From Vogesella sp. LIG4 (GTDB taxonomy: Bacteria > Pseudomonadota > Gammaproteobacteria > Burkholderiales > Chromobacteriaceae), in assembly GCF_900090205.1 (NCBI RefSeq), contig NZ_LT607802.1, forward strand, positions 2,470,554-2,534,553: a stretch of 64,000 nt of DNA. The letters are read 5' to 3'. Below, piece after piece: positions 1-10,663 of the stretch. Made by a program: the position numbers and the translations under genes. Position 1 is the stretch's first letter. Each line of letters starts with the position of its first letter. The notes under the pieces were generated by a model that did no database searches, was not told the origin of the DNA, and saw only the letters and a list, made by a program, of their open reading frames with translations.

Positions 1-281
1 TCGTCCAGCCCGGCAAGCAGGCGCTCCTCGCCGGACAGCTCGCCGATCACCCAGCCGCCGTTGCGGCCGGAGGCGCCATAGCCGGCCAGCTCGGCCTCGA
101 CGATGGCAATGTCCAGCTCCGGCGCCAGTTGCTTCAGATAGTAGGCGGTCCACAGCCCGGTATAGCCGGCGCCGACAATGACCACGTCGGCACGGCTGTC
201 GCCGGACAGCGGCGGCCCCGGCTGCCGTTGTTGCGGCGGCAGTTGGTCCATCCACAGGCTGATGTCACTCGATTGCGGCAT
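1..281 (-). CDS. FAD-dependent oxidoreductase, N-terminal part (truncated by window edge)
   Basis: Only the first 93 or so residues are in the window; the gene continues past position 1. The visible part holds a dinucleotide-binding fold: strand DVVIVGAGYTG at about residues 32-42 gives the GxGxxG loop, and GYGASGRNGGW at about residues 67-77 is typical of the DAO family (glycine/sarcosine/gamma-glutamylputrescine oxidases). The ATG is preceded by a GGGGAG ribosome site. The family oxidises amines or amino acids with FAD. The neighbouring PotF-like protein and amidohydrolase make a PuuB-type amine oxidase plausible, but the substrate is an inference. Confidence 0.8.
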   Translation of the reverse strand, partial: MPQSSDISLWMDQLPPQQRQPGPPLSGDSRADVVIVGAGYTGLWTAYYLKQLAPELDIAIVEAELAGYGASGRNGGWVIGELSGEERLLAGLD

Positions 282-312
282 GCGGTTCTCCCCTTAGGTT
301 GCTGGCTGGACC

Positions 313-1119
313 TTAACCGTCGGCCGGGGGCGTTGTCGTCCCGGCGGGCACGCAGGGAATCTGGCGCAGATAGGCGCTGGGGGTCATGCCGGTTTCGTCA
401 CGGAAGGCGCGGTAGAACGACGACAGCGAGTTGAAGCCGGCGGCAAAGGCCAGCTCGTCCACCCGCAGCGGCAGCGGCTGGCGGGGCAGCTCTGCCAGCA
501 GGTGGCGCACCCGTGCCGCGTTGACGTACTGGTAGAAGCTGCTGCCCAGCACCTGGTTGAGCAGGTAGGAAAGCTGGTTGCGGCTGTAGCCGGTGGCGGC
601 GGCCACGGTCTGCAGCGTGCACGCCGGGTCCAGGTAGGGGCGCTGCTGCTGGAAGTAGTTGTGCAGCTCTGCGGCCAACCTGCCCAGCTGCCGCGCCGAC
701 AGCCCCAGCCGCTGCAGTGGGCTGCGGCCGGCCGTCCCGCCTGCGGCGGTGGCGGCGCGCTGCAGGGTGGCGTACTCGTCGATGCGCCATACCAGGCCGT
801 CCTTCACCCGGATGGCTTCGCTGCTGTGGAACAGTACGCGGCCGTCGTCCAGCGACAGCTGGTACTGGATGAAGGCGGTATCGCCATCCACGCGGATGCG
901 GTCGCAGTGCTCCAGGCGGTCGCCTGGGCTGGCCGGCAGCGATGCCTGCACGTAATCGCGCAGCCCGTCGTGGCGGAAAACCCGGTTCTGCAGGTGGTCG
1001 TGGTAGGCGATGTCCGGGTGGTACAGCGCGAGAATGGCGTCCAGCTTGCGGCTCTTCCACGCCTGGTGATAGCGCAGTACCGCCTGGTAGGTGTCTTCGT
1101 TGAAGCCGGGACGCTCCAT
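313..1119 (-). CDS. SnoaL-like domain fused to AraC-type regulator
   Basis: Predicted transcription regulator of 268 residues. Residues about 10-115 look like a SnoaL/NTF2-like fold (YHQAWKSRKLDAILALYHPD, then DGLVWRIDEYATL). Residues about 160-260 are an AraC DNA-binding domain with two helix-turn-helix units (TLQTVAAATGYSRNQLSYLL and VDELAFAAGFNSLSSFYRAF). The start at MERPGF is preferred over an upstream in-frame ATG because a GGGAG lies upstream of it and the earlier residues are low-complexity. It sits between the FAD oxidoreductase and the PotF-like gene on the same strand, so it probably regulates them. The SnoaL-like part may sense a small ligand; that is inference. Confidence 0.82.
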   Translation of the reverse strand: MERPGFNEDTYQAVLRYHQAWKSRKLDAILALYHPDIAYHDHLQNRVFRHDGLRDYVQASLPASPGDRLEHCDRIRVDGDTAFIQYQLSLDDGRVLFHSSEAIRVKDGLVWRIDEYATLQRAATAAGGTAGRSPLQRLGLSARQLGRLAAELHNYFQQQRPYLDPACTLQTVAAATGYSRNQLSYLLNQVLGSSFYQYVNAARVRHLLAELPRQPLPLRVDELAFAAGFNSLSSFYRAFRDETGMTPSAYLRQIPCVPAGTTTPPADG

Positions 1120-1280
1120 GGTGCCGCTACTCCCTTTCCGTTGCCGATCACATTGCCGGCCGCCGTGATACGGCGACCAGGCCAAGCGTAGCAAGTTCTG
1201 CGCGCGGCGGCAGCTGCCGCAACAGACGGGGAGTGGGGGAGCGCTGCCGGCAGTGGCGGCCGGCAGGCAGGGTGACCTGG

Positions 1281-1308
1281 CGCTGGCGCTTCGCTGTCAG
1301 CGCCAGCG
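1281..1308. terminator. Stem-loop after PotF-like gene
   Basis: A perfect 10-bp inverted repeat, CGCTGGCGCT and AGCGCCAGCG, with an 8-nt loop lies just past the stop of the binding-protein gene. No T-run follows on either strand, so it may be a 3' end stabiliser or a weak terminator. Confidence 0.45.
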
Positions 1309-1313
1309 TTGGC

Positions 1314-2411
1314 TCATTTCAGGGTTTTCAGCTGCTGCCACAGCCGGGTTTCCAGGTGCATGATCTCCACCGGCAGCGACTTCACCGAGAAGGTGCGGTT
1401 GAGGATGGCGGCATCCGGGTACACCGCGGTGTCGGCAAGCACCTCCGGCTGCAGCAGCTTCCGGGCGGCGGGCACCGCGCTGGGGTAGAAGGTTTCGTTA
1501 CTCAGCGCGGCCGCTTCCTTCTCGGAGATGGCATGGTTGATCCACTTCATCGCCGCATCCGGGTTGGGAGCGTTTTTGGGTACCGCCATCACATCGAACC
1601 AGATGGCCGTGCCTTCCTTCGGGATGAGGTACTTGATGCTGTAGGGCTTTTTGGCGGCCAGTGCAGAGAGGCGCGCGGTGTTGACATCTCCCGACCAGCC
1701 GAAGGCCATACAGACATCGCCACCGGCCAGGTCGTTGATATAGGTGCTGGAGTTGAACTGGGTGATGTAGGGGCGGATTTTCTTGAGCAGTTCGAACGCC
1801 TGCTGGTAGTCGGCCGGATTGCTGCTCATCGGGTTCTTCTTCAGGTAGAACAGTGCGGTGCCGAAGGCGTCCAGCGGCGAATCCAGCACGCTGACGCCGC
1901 ACTTGCTCAGTTTGGATACGTACTCCGGCTTGAACAGCAGATCCCAGGAATCCAGCGGCGCGTTCTTGCCCAGTGCCGCCTGCACTTTCTGCTCGTTGAT
2001 GCCGATGCCGTCGGTGCCCCAGTTCAGCGGAATGCCGTACAGGTTGCCGGGGTCGGCGCCGGCCAGAATGCTCATCAGGTGCGGGTCGAGTTTGGCGATG
2101 TTGGGAATCTTGCTCTTGTCGAGCTTGCGGAACAGCCCGGACTGGATCTGGCGGCTGAAGTAGGCATCGGACGGCACCACCACGTCGTAGCCGGAGTTGC
2201 CGGCCAGCAGCTTGGCCTGCAGGGTGTCGTTGCTGTCGAACTCCGAGTAGCGGACCTTGATGCCGGTAGCCTTGCTGAAGTTGGCATTGGTGTCCTTGGC
2301 GATGCTGTTGCCCCAGTTGTAGACGTTCACATAGCCCGGCTCGGCGTGGGCGGCGAGGGAAGACAGCGCGCATGCCGTGGCAAGGGCCAGGGTTTTGCTG
2401 GTGGCTTTCAT
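1314..2411 (-). CDS. PotF/PotD-like polyamine ABC substrate-binding protein
   Basis: Periplasmic binding protein of 365 residues with a clear signal peptide (MKATSKTLALATACALSSLAAHA). The mature start YVNVYNWGNSIAKDTNANFSK matches the spermidine/putrescine-binding family, as do YDVVVPSDAYFSRQIQSG and GDVCMAFGWSGDVNTA. The ATG follows AGGAGA at good spacing. It is 22 nt downstream of the amidohydrolase gene on the same strand, so the two are probably co-transcribed. No permease or ATPase gene is adjacent, so it must borrow a transporter or the rest lies elsewhere. A polyamine or related amine ligand is inferred from the family. Confidence 0.88.
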   Translation of the reverse strand: MKATSKTLALATACALSSLAAHAEPGYVNVYNWGNSIAKDTNANFSKATGIKVRYSEFDSNDTLQAKLLAGNSGYDVVVPSDAYFSRQIQSGLFRKLDKSKIPNIAKLDPHLMSILAGADPGNLYGIPLNWGTDGIGINEQKVQAALGKNAPLDSWDLLFKPEYVSKLSKCGVSVLDSPLDAFGTALFYLKKNPMSSNPADYQQAFELLKKIRPYITQFNSSTYINDLAGGDVCMAFGWSGDVNTARLSALAAKKPYSIKYLIPKEGTAIWFDVMAVPKNAPNPDAAMKWINHAISEKEAAALSNETFYPSAVPAARKLLQPEVLADTAVYPDAAILNRTFSVKSLPVEIMHLETRLWQQLKTLK

Positions 2412-2433
2412 GGTGTTCTCCTTGAGCTTGGCT

Positions 2434-4059
2434 TCAGTTGGCGCTGGCGGCAGCGAAGGTGCGCTCGCCGCGGAAGAAGGTTTCCGTGACGCGGGCCCGG
2501 TGGATGTCCTGGATGGCGCCGGCAAAAATGTTGCGATCGAGAATGGCGAAGCTGGCGTCCTTGCCGGCTTCCAGCGAGCCGGTGCAGTCGTCCAGGCGCA
2601 GCGCGTAGGCGGCGTTGATGGTGTGGGCTTCCACCATGGTCAGCAGGTCCAGGCGCTCGTCCGGGTTCCACGGTGCATTGTCCGGATGTTCGACCGGTAC
2701 ATGGCTTACCCCGGTCTGGATGATGGGCAGCGGGTTCATGGTGGATACGCACCAGTCCGAGCCGCCGGCCAGCATGGCGCCGGCATTGCGCAGGCTGCGA
2801 AACGGGTAGTTGCGCGCGTTGCGCTCGTCGCCCAGCAGTTCGCGGTACAGCTGCTGCAGCGCCGGGGTGGCGGCGCACCACAGCGCCTGCATGCTGGCAA
2901 TGGCGCCCAGCGGCGCAAAGCGCGGCATGTCGGCCGGGTCTACCAGCTGCAGGTGGGCCAGCTGGGCGCGGCGGTCGCGCTTGCCGTTCTGCTGCTGCAC
3001 GTATTCCAGCGCATCCAGCGCCATGCGCACCGCACGGTCGGCCAGGGTGTGGAAGTGCAGATCGAAACCGGCGGCATCCGCCAGGCAGGCAATCTCGTTC
3101 AGCGCATCCTGTTCCCACAGCGCCAGGCCGCAATCGTTGCTGCCTTCATACGGCTGCAGCAGGGCGGCGGTTTTCGATTCGGTCACGCCGTCGATGAAGA
3201 TCTTCACCGTGTTGACGCGCAGATTGTCGTGCTGATGCTGGCCGCGCCAGTCGACGAAGCGCGCCACCTGTGCCGCCGCATCGTGCCGGGGCGTGGCCAG
3301 CAAGCCCAGGCTGACATAGGTCTTCAGCGTGCCGGCCTTGCGGGCGGCGGAGTAGGCCTTCAGCACCGGCTCGTCCACGCGGGCATCGAACCAGCCGGTA
3401 ATGCCCAGCCGGTGCGCCATCTCGTGTGCACGCTGCAGCGATTGCGGGTAGCCGACCGGGCTGAGTTGCGGAATCAGCGCGCACACGCGGTAGAAGGCGG
3501 CTTCGTGGATGACGCCGCTCGGCTCGCCGGTAGCGTCGCGCTCGATCACGCCGCCGCTCGGGTCCGGCGTGGCGGCGCTGATGCCGGCCAGCGCCAGCCC
3601 CTTGCTGTTCAGGCAGCCGCTGTGCACGTCGTGGCCCACCAGCAGTAGCGGGCGCTGCGATTCGATGCGGTCCAGCATGTCGCGCGTGGGGTAGGCGCCG
3701 AACAGCGACAGGTTGGCGCCGCCCAGGTACACCCACTGCTCGTCCGGCTGCGCGCGGGCGCATTCGGCCACCCGCGCCAGGATGGCATCCGCCGTGTGCA
3801 GGCCGGAGGCATCGAACTCGCCCACGATCTGGTGGCCTTCCAGCGGGTGCACGTGGCCGTCGATGAAGCCCGGCAGCAGCAGCTTGCCGGCCAGGTCGAC
3901 GACCTCGGTGTGCTTTGCCCGGTGCGGCATGACCTGCGACGGGCTGCCGATGGCCAGCACCTTGCCGCCGCCAATGGCCATGGCATCGGCAAAGCTGCGG
4001 TGGCGGTCGCCAACGAAGATGGCACCGTTCAGGTAAATGGTGTCTGCGCTTGCAGTCAT
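2434..4059 (-). CDS. Amidohydrolase family protein (YtcJ-like, amidohydrolase 3)
   Basis: 541 residues, in the size range of YtcJ-type metal-dependent amidohydrolases. The N-terminal composite strand region ends in LPGFIDGHVHPLEGHQ, giving the HxH metal motif near residue 65. Later landmarks are DLHFHTLADRAVRMALDALE and the C-terminal GSDWCVSTMNPL with the conserved Asp. The start MTASADT is preceded by GGAGAG. Enzymes of this group hydrolyse C-N bonds in amides or formyl-amines; the exact substrate cannot be read from sequence. It heads the operon with the PotF-like protein, which suggests import and hydrolysis of an amine derivative. Confidence 0.85.
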   Translation of the reverse strand: MTASADTIYLNGAIFVGDRHRSFADAMAIGGGKVLAIGSPSQVMPHRAKHTEVVDLAGKLLLPGFIDGHVHPLEGHQIVGEFDASGLHTADAILARVAECARAQPDEQWVYLGGANLSLFGAYPTRDMLDRIESQRPLLLVGHDVHSGCLNSKGLALAGISAATPDPSGGVIERDATGEPSGVIHEAAFYRVCALIPQLSPVGYPQSLQRAHEMAHRLGITGWFDARVDEPVLKAYSAARKAGTLKTYVSLGLLATPRHDAAAQVARFVDWRGQHQHDNLRVNTVKIFIDGVTESKTAALLQPYEGSNDCGLALWEQDALNEIACLADAAGFDLHFHTLADRAVRMALDALEYVQQQNGKRDRRAQLAHLQLVDPADMPRFAPLGAIASMQALWCAATPALQQLYRELLGDERNARNYPFRSLRNAGAMLAGGSDWCVSTMNPLPIIQTGVSHVPVEHPDNAPWNPDERLDLLTMVEAHTINAAYALRLDDCTGSLEAGKDASFAILDRNIFAGAIQDIHRARVTETFFRGERTFAAASAN

Positions 4060-4263
4060 GATCTCTCCATCCTTCTTGCTGTTATGTATTGCCGGCAGGC
4101 GCCGTGGTGCGCGCGCTGGCCGGGGTGGAGAAATACTAAGAGCCGCCATCAGGCGGTGTCTGTCCTCATTCTGATGACAAGACGCGTGGCGGGCAGGGTG
4201 GGGATGGCGGGGGATTTCGCGTGCCAGACGGCACGGCGGCAAAGGTTGGCCGCATGCGCGGCG

Positions 4264-5055
4264 CTAGTTGTCGGCCACGCTCCAGGCAAACAGCGCGCTC
4301 TTGCCGCAGACGCCGATTTTTTCCAGCGCGCGGTTCAGGTAGGTGCGGATGCTGCACTGGCCCAGCGCCATGTGGCTGGCGATGTCGGCAATGGACTGGT
4401 TCTGCAGGATGGCGATGCACACGTCGCGCTCGCGCTTGGATAGCGCAATGGCGTGGCTGATCAGCTTGCGCTCGAACTTCTGCTGGATCGGCGCGGCGGC
4501 CTGGGCGGAAGCCGGCGCGGCCAGGCGGCTGTGCTGGATCAGCATCGGCATCAGGAAGTCGCACATGCGGCGCAGGCGGCTCAATTCCGCCAGCGAATAG
4601 CGGCAGGCATGGCGGTGGCGGAAGATGCTGAACTCGTAGACATGGAAAGGATCGCAGCCCAGCAGCGTGCACGATTCGCCCAGCATGGCCTTGTCGATCA
4701 GCTGGGTGTATTCGCTGGATGCCAGCGGCAGGCTGGTGATGTTGACCAGCTGCGGCTCGATGACGCGTTCGATATGCGGCCGCAGCGAGTCGGACTTCCA
4801 TTCCCCCTTGTCGGCATACAGCTCCAGCGCCAGTCGGGTGGTGGCCGGGTCGAGGTTGCCGGCATGGAAAATCACGTCGACGTTTTCGATATGCCGGCTG
4901 CCGGCAGCGCGGCGGTAGCGCAGTGCCACCGAGTGGTAACAGTCCGGGTCGATACTGCGCCGTAGCCAGGACCACATGCTGCCGGGAAAGCCGCTGGTGC
5001 CCAGGCTGGTGACCAGCTCTCCGGCCTCGGTGTACGTCAAGCGATCGTCGAGCAT
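4264..5055 (-). CDS. LuxR-type transcriptional regulator
   Basis: 263 residues with a C-terminal LuxR helix-turn-helix (LSKRERDVCIAILQNQSIAD through SIRTYLNRALEKIGV, about residues 200-250). The N-terminal 190 residues resemble no sensor domain I can name. It lies upstream of the amidohydrolase on the same strand, separated by about 200 nt, and is divergent from the diguanylate cyclase gene, so it may control either. The start codon lacks a strong ribosome site; other starts are not excluded. Confidence 0.82.
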   Translation of the reverse strand: MLDDRLTYTEAGELVTSLGTSGFPGSMWSWLRRSIDPDCYHSVALRYRRAAGSRHIENVDVIFHAGNLDPATTRLALELYADKGEWKSDSLRPHIERVIEPQLVNITSLPLASSEYTQLIDKAMLGESCTLLGCDPFHVYEFSIFRHRHACRYSLAELSRLRRMCDFLMPMLIQHSRLAAPASAQAAAPIQQKFERKLISHAIALSKRERDVCIAILQNQSIADIASHMALGQCSIRTYLNRALEKIGVCGKSALFAWSVADN

Positions 5056-5214
5056 CTGTGTTTACCTGCCGATTGCCGGTGGGAACGAGCTGGGAAACAC
5101 AAAATAAGTGACGACAAGCTTAATTGCAATATGCGGCCAACGTGCTGCGGCGAGCCTGGCCGGGCGGGCGAATTACGGCGGCATTTATTGAATAGCGCGT
5201 GGGCGGCAATTAGT

Positions 5215-6477
5215 ATGTCAAATGTAAACCTTTCCCAGCGGGGGCCGCCCGGCCCGACTTCCATGACGTCGTTCGAAATACTGCATGCGCTTGGCACACC
5301 AGTATGGATAGTCCAGCCGGACGTCGAGGAGACGCTGTTTGCCAACCGCGCGGCGCAGGCCCTGTCCGGCGAGTCGAGCATTGCCGAGATGCGCCATGGC
5401 CGGCTTTCTGCCCGCACCCACGACCAGTTGGCGGCCTACACGCCCCAGGTACTGGCCCGCGAGCAGGTGGTGGAAATCTGGACAGTGCAGCAGCAGGGCG
5501 CACCGGCGCCGCTGTCGTGCCGACTGTCGGCGCTGAGCCGGGAAGGGCAGCCGGATGCCGTGCTGGTGGAAGGCGTGATGTCCGCGCCGGCGACCGTGGC
5601 GGATGCCGCCGCGCCACAAATGGAGCGCAACTTCCACGACATCCTGTTCGGCACCAATACCGCCCCCATGCTGCTGATCGACCCGGCCAACGACGGGCGC
5701 ATCGTCGATGCCAACGAATCGGCACGCCGCTTCTACGGCTACAGTCGCGAGGAATTCAGCTGCAAGCACACCTGGGAGATCAACTCGCTGGGGCGTGATG
5801 TGCTGCCGGTGATGCACGAGGTGGCCAAGCTGCCCGGCGGCCACAAGCCGCTGAATTTCGTGCACCGGCTGGCGGATGGCAGCCTGCGCGATGTGCAGAC
5901 CTATGCCGGCCCCATCGTGCTGAACGGCAGGCGGCTGATGCTGTGCGTGATCCACGACATCACCGAGCAGCAGCGCCTGAAAACCGAGCTGGAGCAGGCC
6001 GCGCTGCGCGACCCGCTGACCGGGCTGTGGAACCGCCGCCACCTGTTGCGGCAGCTGGAGCACGCGCGGCTGCAAAAGCGCCTGCTCGATCAGGATTACA
6101 GCCTGCTGCTGCTGGATGCCGACCACTTCAAGGACATCAATGACCGTCACGGGCATTTCTGCGGCGACGAAGTGCTGGTGCAACTGGCCAGAACCTTCGA
6201 GGCACGGGTGCGCGGAACCGATTCCGTCTACCGCTGGGGCGGCGAGGAGTTCGTGATCCTGCTGCCGCACACGCGGCTGGAAAGCGCGGAGCTGGTGGCG
6301 GAAAACCTGCGTACCACGGTAGAGCAGCTGCAGCAGCCCGGGCTGCCCCAGGTCACAGTCAGCATCGGCGTGGCGCAGCACCACGGCGACGAAACGGTGG
6401 AAAGCCTGATCAAGCGGGTGGACAACGCGCTGTACCAGGCCAAGTCGCAGGGGCGCAACCGGGTGATCACCGTCTAG
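5215..6477 (+). CDS. Diguanylate cyclase with PAS domains (GGEEF)
   Basis: Makes cyclic di-GMP from two GTP. Residues about 17-60 look like a divergent PAS fold, about 140-250 a clear PAS domain (ILFGTNTAPMLLIDPANDGR, then SARRFYGYSREEF), and 262-420 the GGDEF domain. The active-site loop reads RWGGEEF and an RGTD inhibitory I-site sits five residues before it, so the enzyme should be active and product-inhibited. There are no transmembrane segments, so it is cytosolic. Start is uncertain: ATG at 5215 or 5263, neither with a good ribosome site. It probably supplies c-di-GMP to PilZ proteins such as the one at 27770. Confidence 0.9.
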   Translation: MSNVNLSQRGPPGPTSMTSFEILHALGTPVWIVQPDVEETLFANRAAQALSGESSIAEMRHGRLSARTHDQLAAYTPQVLAREQVVEIWTVQQQGAPAPLSCRLSALSREGQPDAVLVEGVMSAPATVADAAAPQMERNFHDILFGTNTAPMLLIDPANDGRIVDANESARRFYGYSREEFSCKHTWEINSLGRDVLPVMHEVAKLPGGHKPLNFVHRLADGSLRDVQTYAGPIVLNGRRLMLCVIHDITEQQRLKTELEQAALRDPLTGLWNRRHLLRQLEHARLQKRLLDQDYSLLLLDADHFKDINDRHGHFCGDEVLVQLARTFEARVRGTDSVYRWGGEEFVILLPHTRLESAELVAENLRTTVEQLQQPGLPQVTVSIGVAQHHGDETVESLIKRVDNALYQAKSQGRNRVITV

Positions 6478-6486
6478 CAGGCGGGC

Positions 6487-7251
6487 TCAGGGCAGCAGGC
6501 CGTATTGCTGCATCAGCTGGCGCTGCCGGCCACTCTTGTGCAAACGGGCGATGCCGCTATTGATGACATTCAGCAGCGTATCGGCGTCGGGGATGCTCTT
6601 GCCGATGCCGATCACCAGCGGCAGGGCGTTGTCCAGGCAGCCGGCATTGCGTACCCGCTTGCCGGAGTCCGGGCCGATGGCCTTGAGCAGGTAGCTCATC
6701 ACCGCTTCGTGTTCCAGCACCACCGGCAGGCGTCTTGCCAGCAGCATCCGCACGCTGGATTCGCCGGCCTTGTCCCCGGTGCGGAACTGGATGCCCGCAC
6801 GCGGGTGCATCCTGGCCTCGGCCAGAAACTGGTCAAAACTGCCGCCATCGTAGCCGTAGCTATCGATCACGCTCAGGGAGATGTCTTTCAGCGAATCCCT
6901 GGAGCGGTACTGCCAGTTGTTGTCCGCCAGGGTGTAGAAGCAGGCGCGGGAGGTGGCCAGGGGCTGGCTGGTTTTCAGCCGCTTATCCAGCGAGGGGGCA
7001 AACACGCCGTGGATGGCGCCCTGTTCCGTCATCAACATGGCGCGGTTCAGCGGCAGGAACACCGGCACCTGCCGGTAGCCGGCGTTCTCCAGAATTTCGC
7101 GGCTGGCATCGACCAGGTAGCCGCCGACCAGCTGCTGGCTGCTGGCGCAGATGAAAGGGCACCAGTCGTCGGACGCCAGCCGGACTTCCGGCTGGGCGAG
7201 GGTGGGCAGGCTGCAGGCAAGCACCAGGGCCGCAAGGGGACGTAATCGCAT
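6487..7251 (-). CDS. Orphan periplasmic substrate-binding protein (PBP2 fold)
   Basis: About 254 residues with a signal peptide (MRLRPLAALVLACSLPTLA). It fits the type-2 amino-acid-binding family used as free sensors: VRLASDDWCPFICASS at the mature start, GGYLVDASREILENAGY after it, and a final domain ending LMQQYGLLP. No permease or ATPase is nearby. The gene is convergent with the diguanylate cyclase, 9 nt from its end. An upstream in-frame ATG at 7293 has a nearby GGAG, so the protein could be 14 residues longer. Confidence 0.8.
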   Translation of the reverse strand: MRLRPLAALVLACSLPTLAQPEVRLASDDWCPFICASSQQLVGGYLVDASREILENAGYRQVPVFLPLNRAMLMTEQGAIHGVFAPSLDKRLKTSQPLATSRACFYTLADNNWQYRSRDSLKDISLSVIDSYGYDGGSFDQFLAEARMHPRAGIQFRTGDKAGESSVRMLLARRLPVVLEHEAVMSYLLKAIGPDSGKRVRNAGCLDNALPLVIGIGKSIPDADTLLNVINSGIARLHKSGRQRQLMQQYGLLP

Positions 7252-7382
7252 GAGTGATGTTCGCAGGGCGGCGACGCCTGTCCGGCGCCTCATAAGCTCC
7301 GGTATAGCGGAACGGCCACCCCGGCTCAAGCACGCTGCGGTGCCGGGCGGGGCGGCGTCATTGCCGTGGCTGGAGATGGCTC

Positions 7383-7501
7383 AGCGCCTGTTCACGATCT
7401 GGCGGGCCAGGGTGAGACAAGGCAAAACCGGCTGGGGAAGCGGCGTTTACACAGGGTAAATGCGCATTCCACAGCCGGTGTTAACGCGGTATCAGATCGT
7501 G
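7383..7501. repeat. Dispersed palindromic intergenic repeat, copy A
   Basis: Full-length copy bounded by CACGATCT (7393-7400) and AGATCGTG (7494-7501), with an outer AGCGCCTGTT on the left. Read in reverse complement it lines up along its length with copies C (35086-35207) and D (44227-44364), including shared blocks CGGAATGC/GGAATGCGCATTT, GTAAAC and TTTGCCTTGTCTC. It ends 8 nt from the aacS stop codon. Confidence 0.8.
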
Positions 7502-7509
7502 AGCGACGC

Positions 7510-9471
<1,962 letters not shown>

Positions 9472-9527
9472 GTGCGTTCTCCTCTGGATAGGGCAGGTGT
9501 GTTGTGATGGGGCAGTGTACTGCAGCC

Positions 9528-9547
9528 TGCGGCCAACGTTGGCCGCA
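9528..9547. repeat. Inverted pair of the overrepresented 10-mer
   Basis: TGCGGCCAACGTTGGCCGCA is a perfect 20-bp palindrome made of two copies of the window-wide 10-mer GTTGGCCGCA head to head. The palindrome extends by GCC/GGC on each side to 26 bp. It lies between aacS and the FAH gene and could fold as a hairpin in RNA. Confidence 0.9.
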
Positions 9548-9569
9548 GGCGGGTTATCCGGAACCGTTA

Positions 9570-9641
9570 CACGATCTGGCGAGCTAGAGCGAGACAAGGC
9601 GTACTTACCGTATGACGTTTCACGACGCGCAGCAGATCGTG
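9570..9641. repeat. Dispersed palindromic repeat, short copy B
   Basis: Bounded by CACGATCT (9570-9577) and AGATCGTG (9634-9641). It keeps both ends of the family, including GAGACAAGGCG, but lacks the central stem-loop present in copies A, C and D, so it looks like an internally deleted version. It is followed by GCAGGCTC, like the outer border of copy D. Confidence 0.7.
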
Positions 9642-9648
9642 TGCAGGC

Positions 9649-10662
9649 TCAGCCGGGAATGGCGCGCACGGTGTTGTCGATGGCGCCAAAGATGCTGTGG
9701 CCGGCGGCATCGAACATCTCGATGTGCACGCGGTCGCCGTGTTTCATGAACGAGGTACGCGGCTGGCCCTGCTCGATGGTCTCGTACATGCGCACTTCGG
9801 CCAGGCAGCAGTAGCCCACGCCGCCGTTTTCCACGCTGGAGCCCCACAGGTCGCCCTGCTTGTTGGACACCGTGCCGCTGCCGATGATGGAGCCGGCGCC
9901 CAGTTCGCGGGTCTTGGCCACGTGTGCCACCAGCTGCGCGAAGTTGAAGGTCATGTCCACGCCGGCATTGGGCTGGCCGAACACGGTGCCGTTCAGCGCC
10001 ACCACCAGCGGCAGGTGCAGCTTGTTGTCGTGCCAGGCACTGCCCAGCTCGTCCGGCGTTACCGCCACCGGCGAGAACGCCGACGCCGGCTTGCTCTGGA
10101 AGAAGCCGAAGCCCTTGGCCAGCTCGTTCGGAATCAGGTTGCGCAGGCTCACGTCGTTCACCAGCATCACCAGGCGAATGGCCTGGGCGCAGTCTTCCAC
10201 GCTGGCGCCCAGCGCCACGTCACCGGTGACTACCGCCACCTCGGCCTCGAAATCGATGCCCCAGCTTTCGGCGGCGACGACTTCGTCACGCGGGCCGATG
10301 AAGCGGTCGGAGCCGCCCTGGTACATCAGCGGGTCGGTGTGGAAGCTGGCCGGCAGTTCGGCGCCGCGCGCCTTGCGCACCAGCTCCACGTGGTTGATGT
10401 AGGCCGAGCCGTCCGCCCACTGGTAGGCACGCGGCAGCGGGCTGGCGCACAGGTGCTGGTCAAAGGGCTGCATATTGGCCGCCGTGCCGGCGTTGAGCTG
10501 TTCGTATACCGCGGCCAGTTGCGGCGCACAGTCATGCCAGTTGTCCAGCGCTGCCTGCAGGGTGGCGGCGATATGGCCCGCATTGCAGTAGCGGGTCAGG
10601 GCGCGGTTGACAACAACCAGCGTGCCGTCGCGGCCGCCGTGGTTCAGGGTGGCGAGTTTCAT
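9649..10662 (-). CDS. Fumarylacetoacetate hydrolase family protein
   Basis: 337 residues. The C-terminal FAH catalytic fold is evident from DFEAEVAVVTGDVALGAS, VMLVNDVSLRNLIPNELAKG and GAGSIIGSGTVSNKQGDLWG. The metal-binding acidic residues are Glu in DFEAE and Asp in LVNDVS. The family hydrolyses C-C bonds of beta-diketone intermediates in aromatic catabolism, such as fumarylacetoacetate. It starts 1 nt after the stop of the VOC gene, so translation is likely coupled. Together with the IclR regulator this looks like a small aromatic-acid operon; the exact substrate is not fixed by the sequence. Confidence 0.88.
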   Translation of the reverse strand: MKLATLNHGGRDGTLVVVNRALTRYCNAGHIAATLQAALDNWHDCAPQLAAVYEQLNAGTAANMQPFDQHLCASPLPRAYQWADGSAYINHVELVRKARGAELPASFHTDPLMYQGGSDRFIGPRDEVVAAESWGIDFEAEVAVVTGDVALGASVEDCAQAIRLVMLVNDVSLRNLIPNELAKGFGFFQSKPASAFSPVAVTPDELGSAWHDNKLHLPLVVALNGTVFGQPNAGVDMTFNFAQLVAHVAKTRELGAGSIIGSGTVSNKQGDLWGSSVENGGVGYCCLAEVRMYETIEQGQPRTSFMKHGDRVHIEMFDAAGHSIFGAIDNTVRAIPG

Positions 10663-10663
10663 C

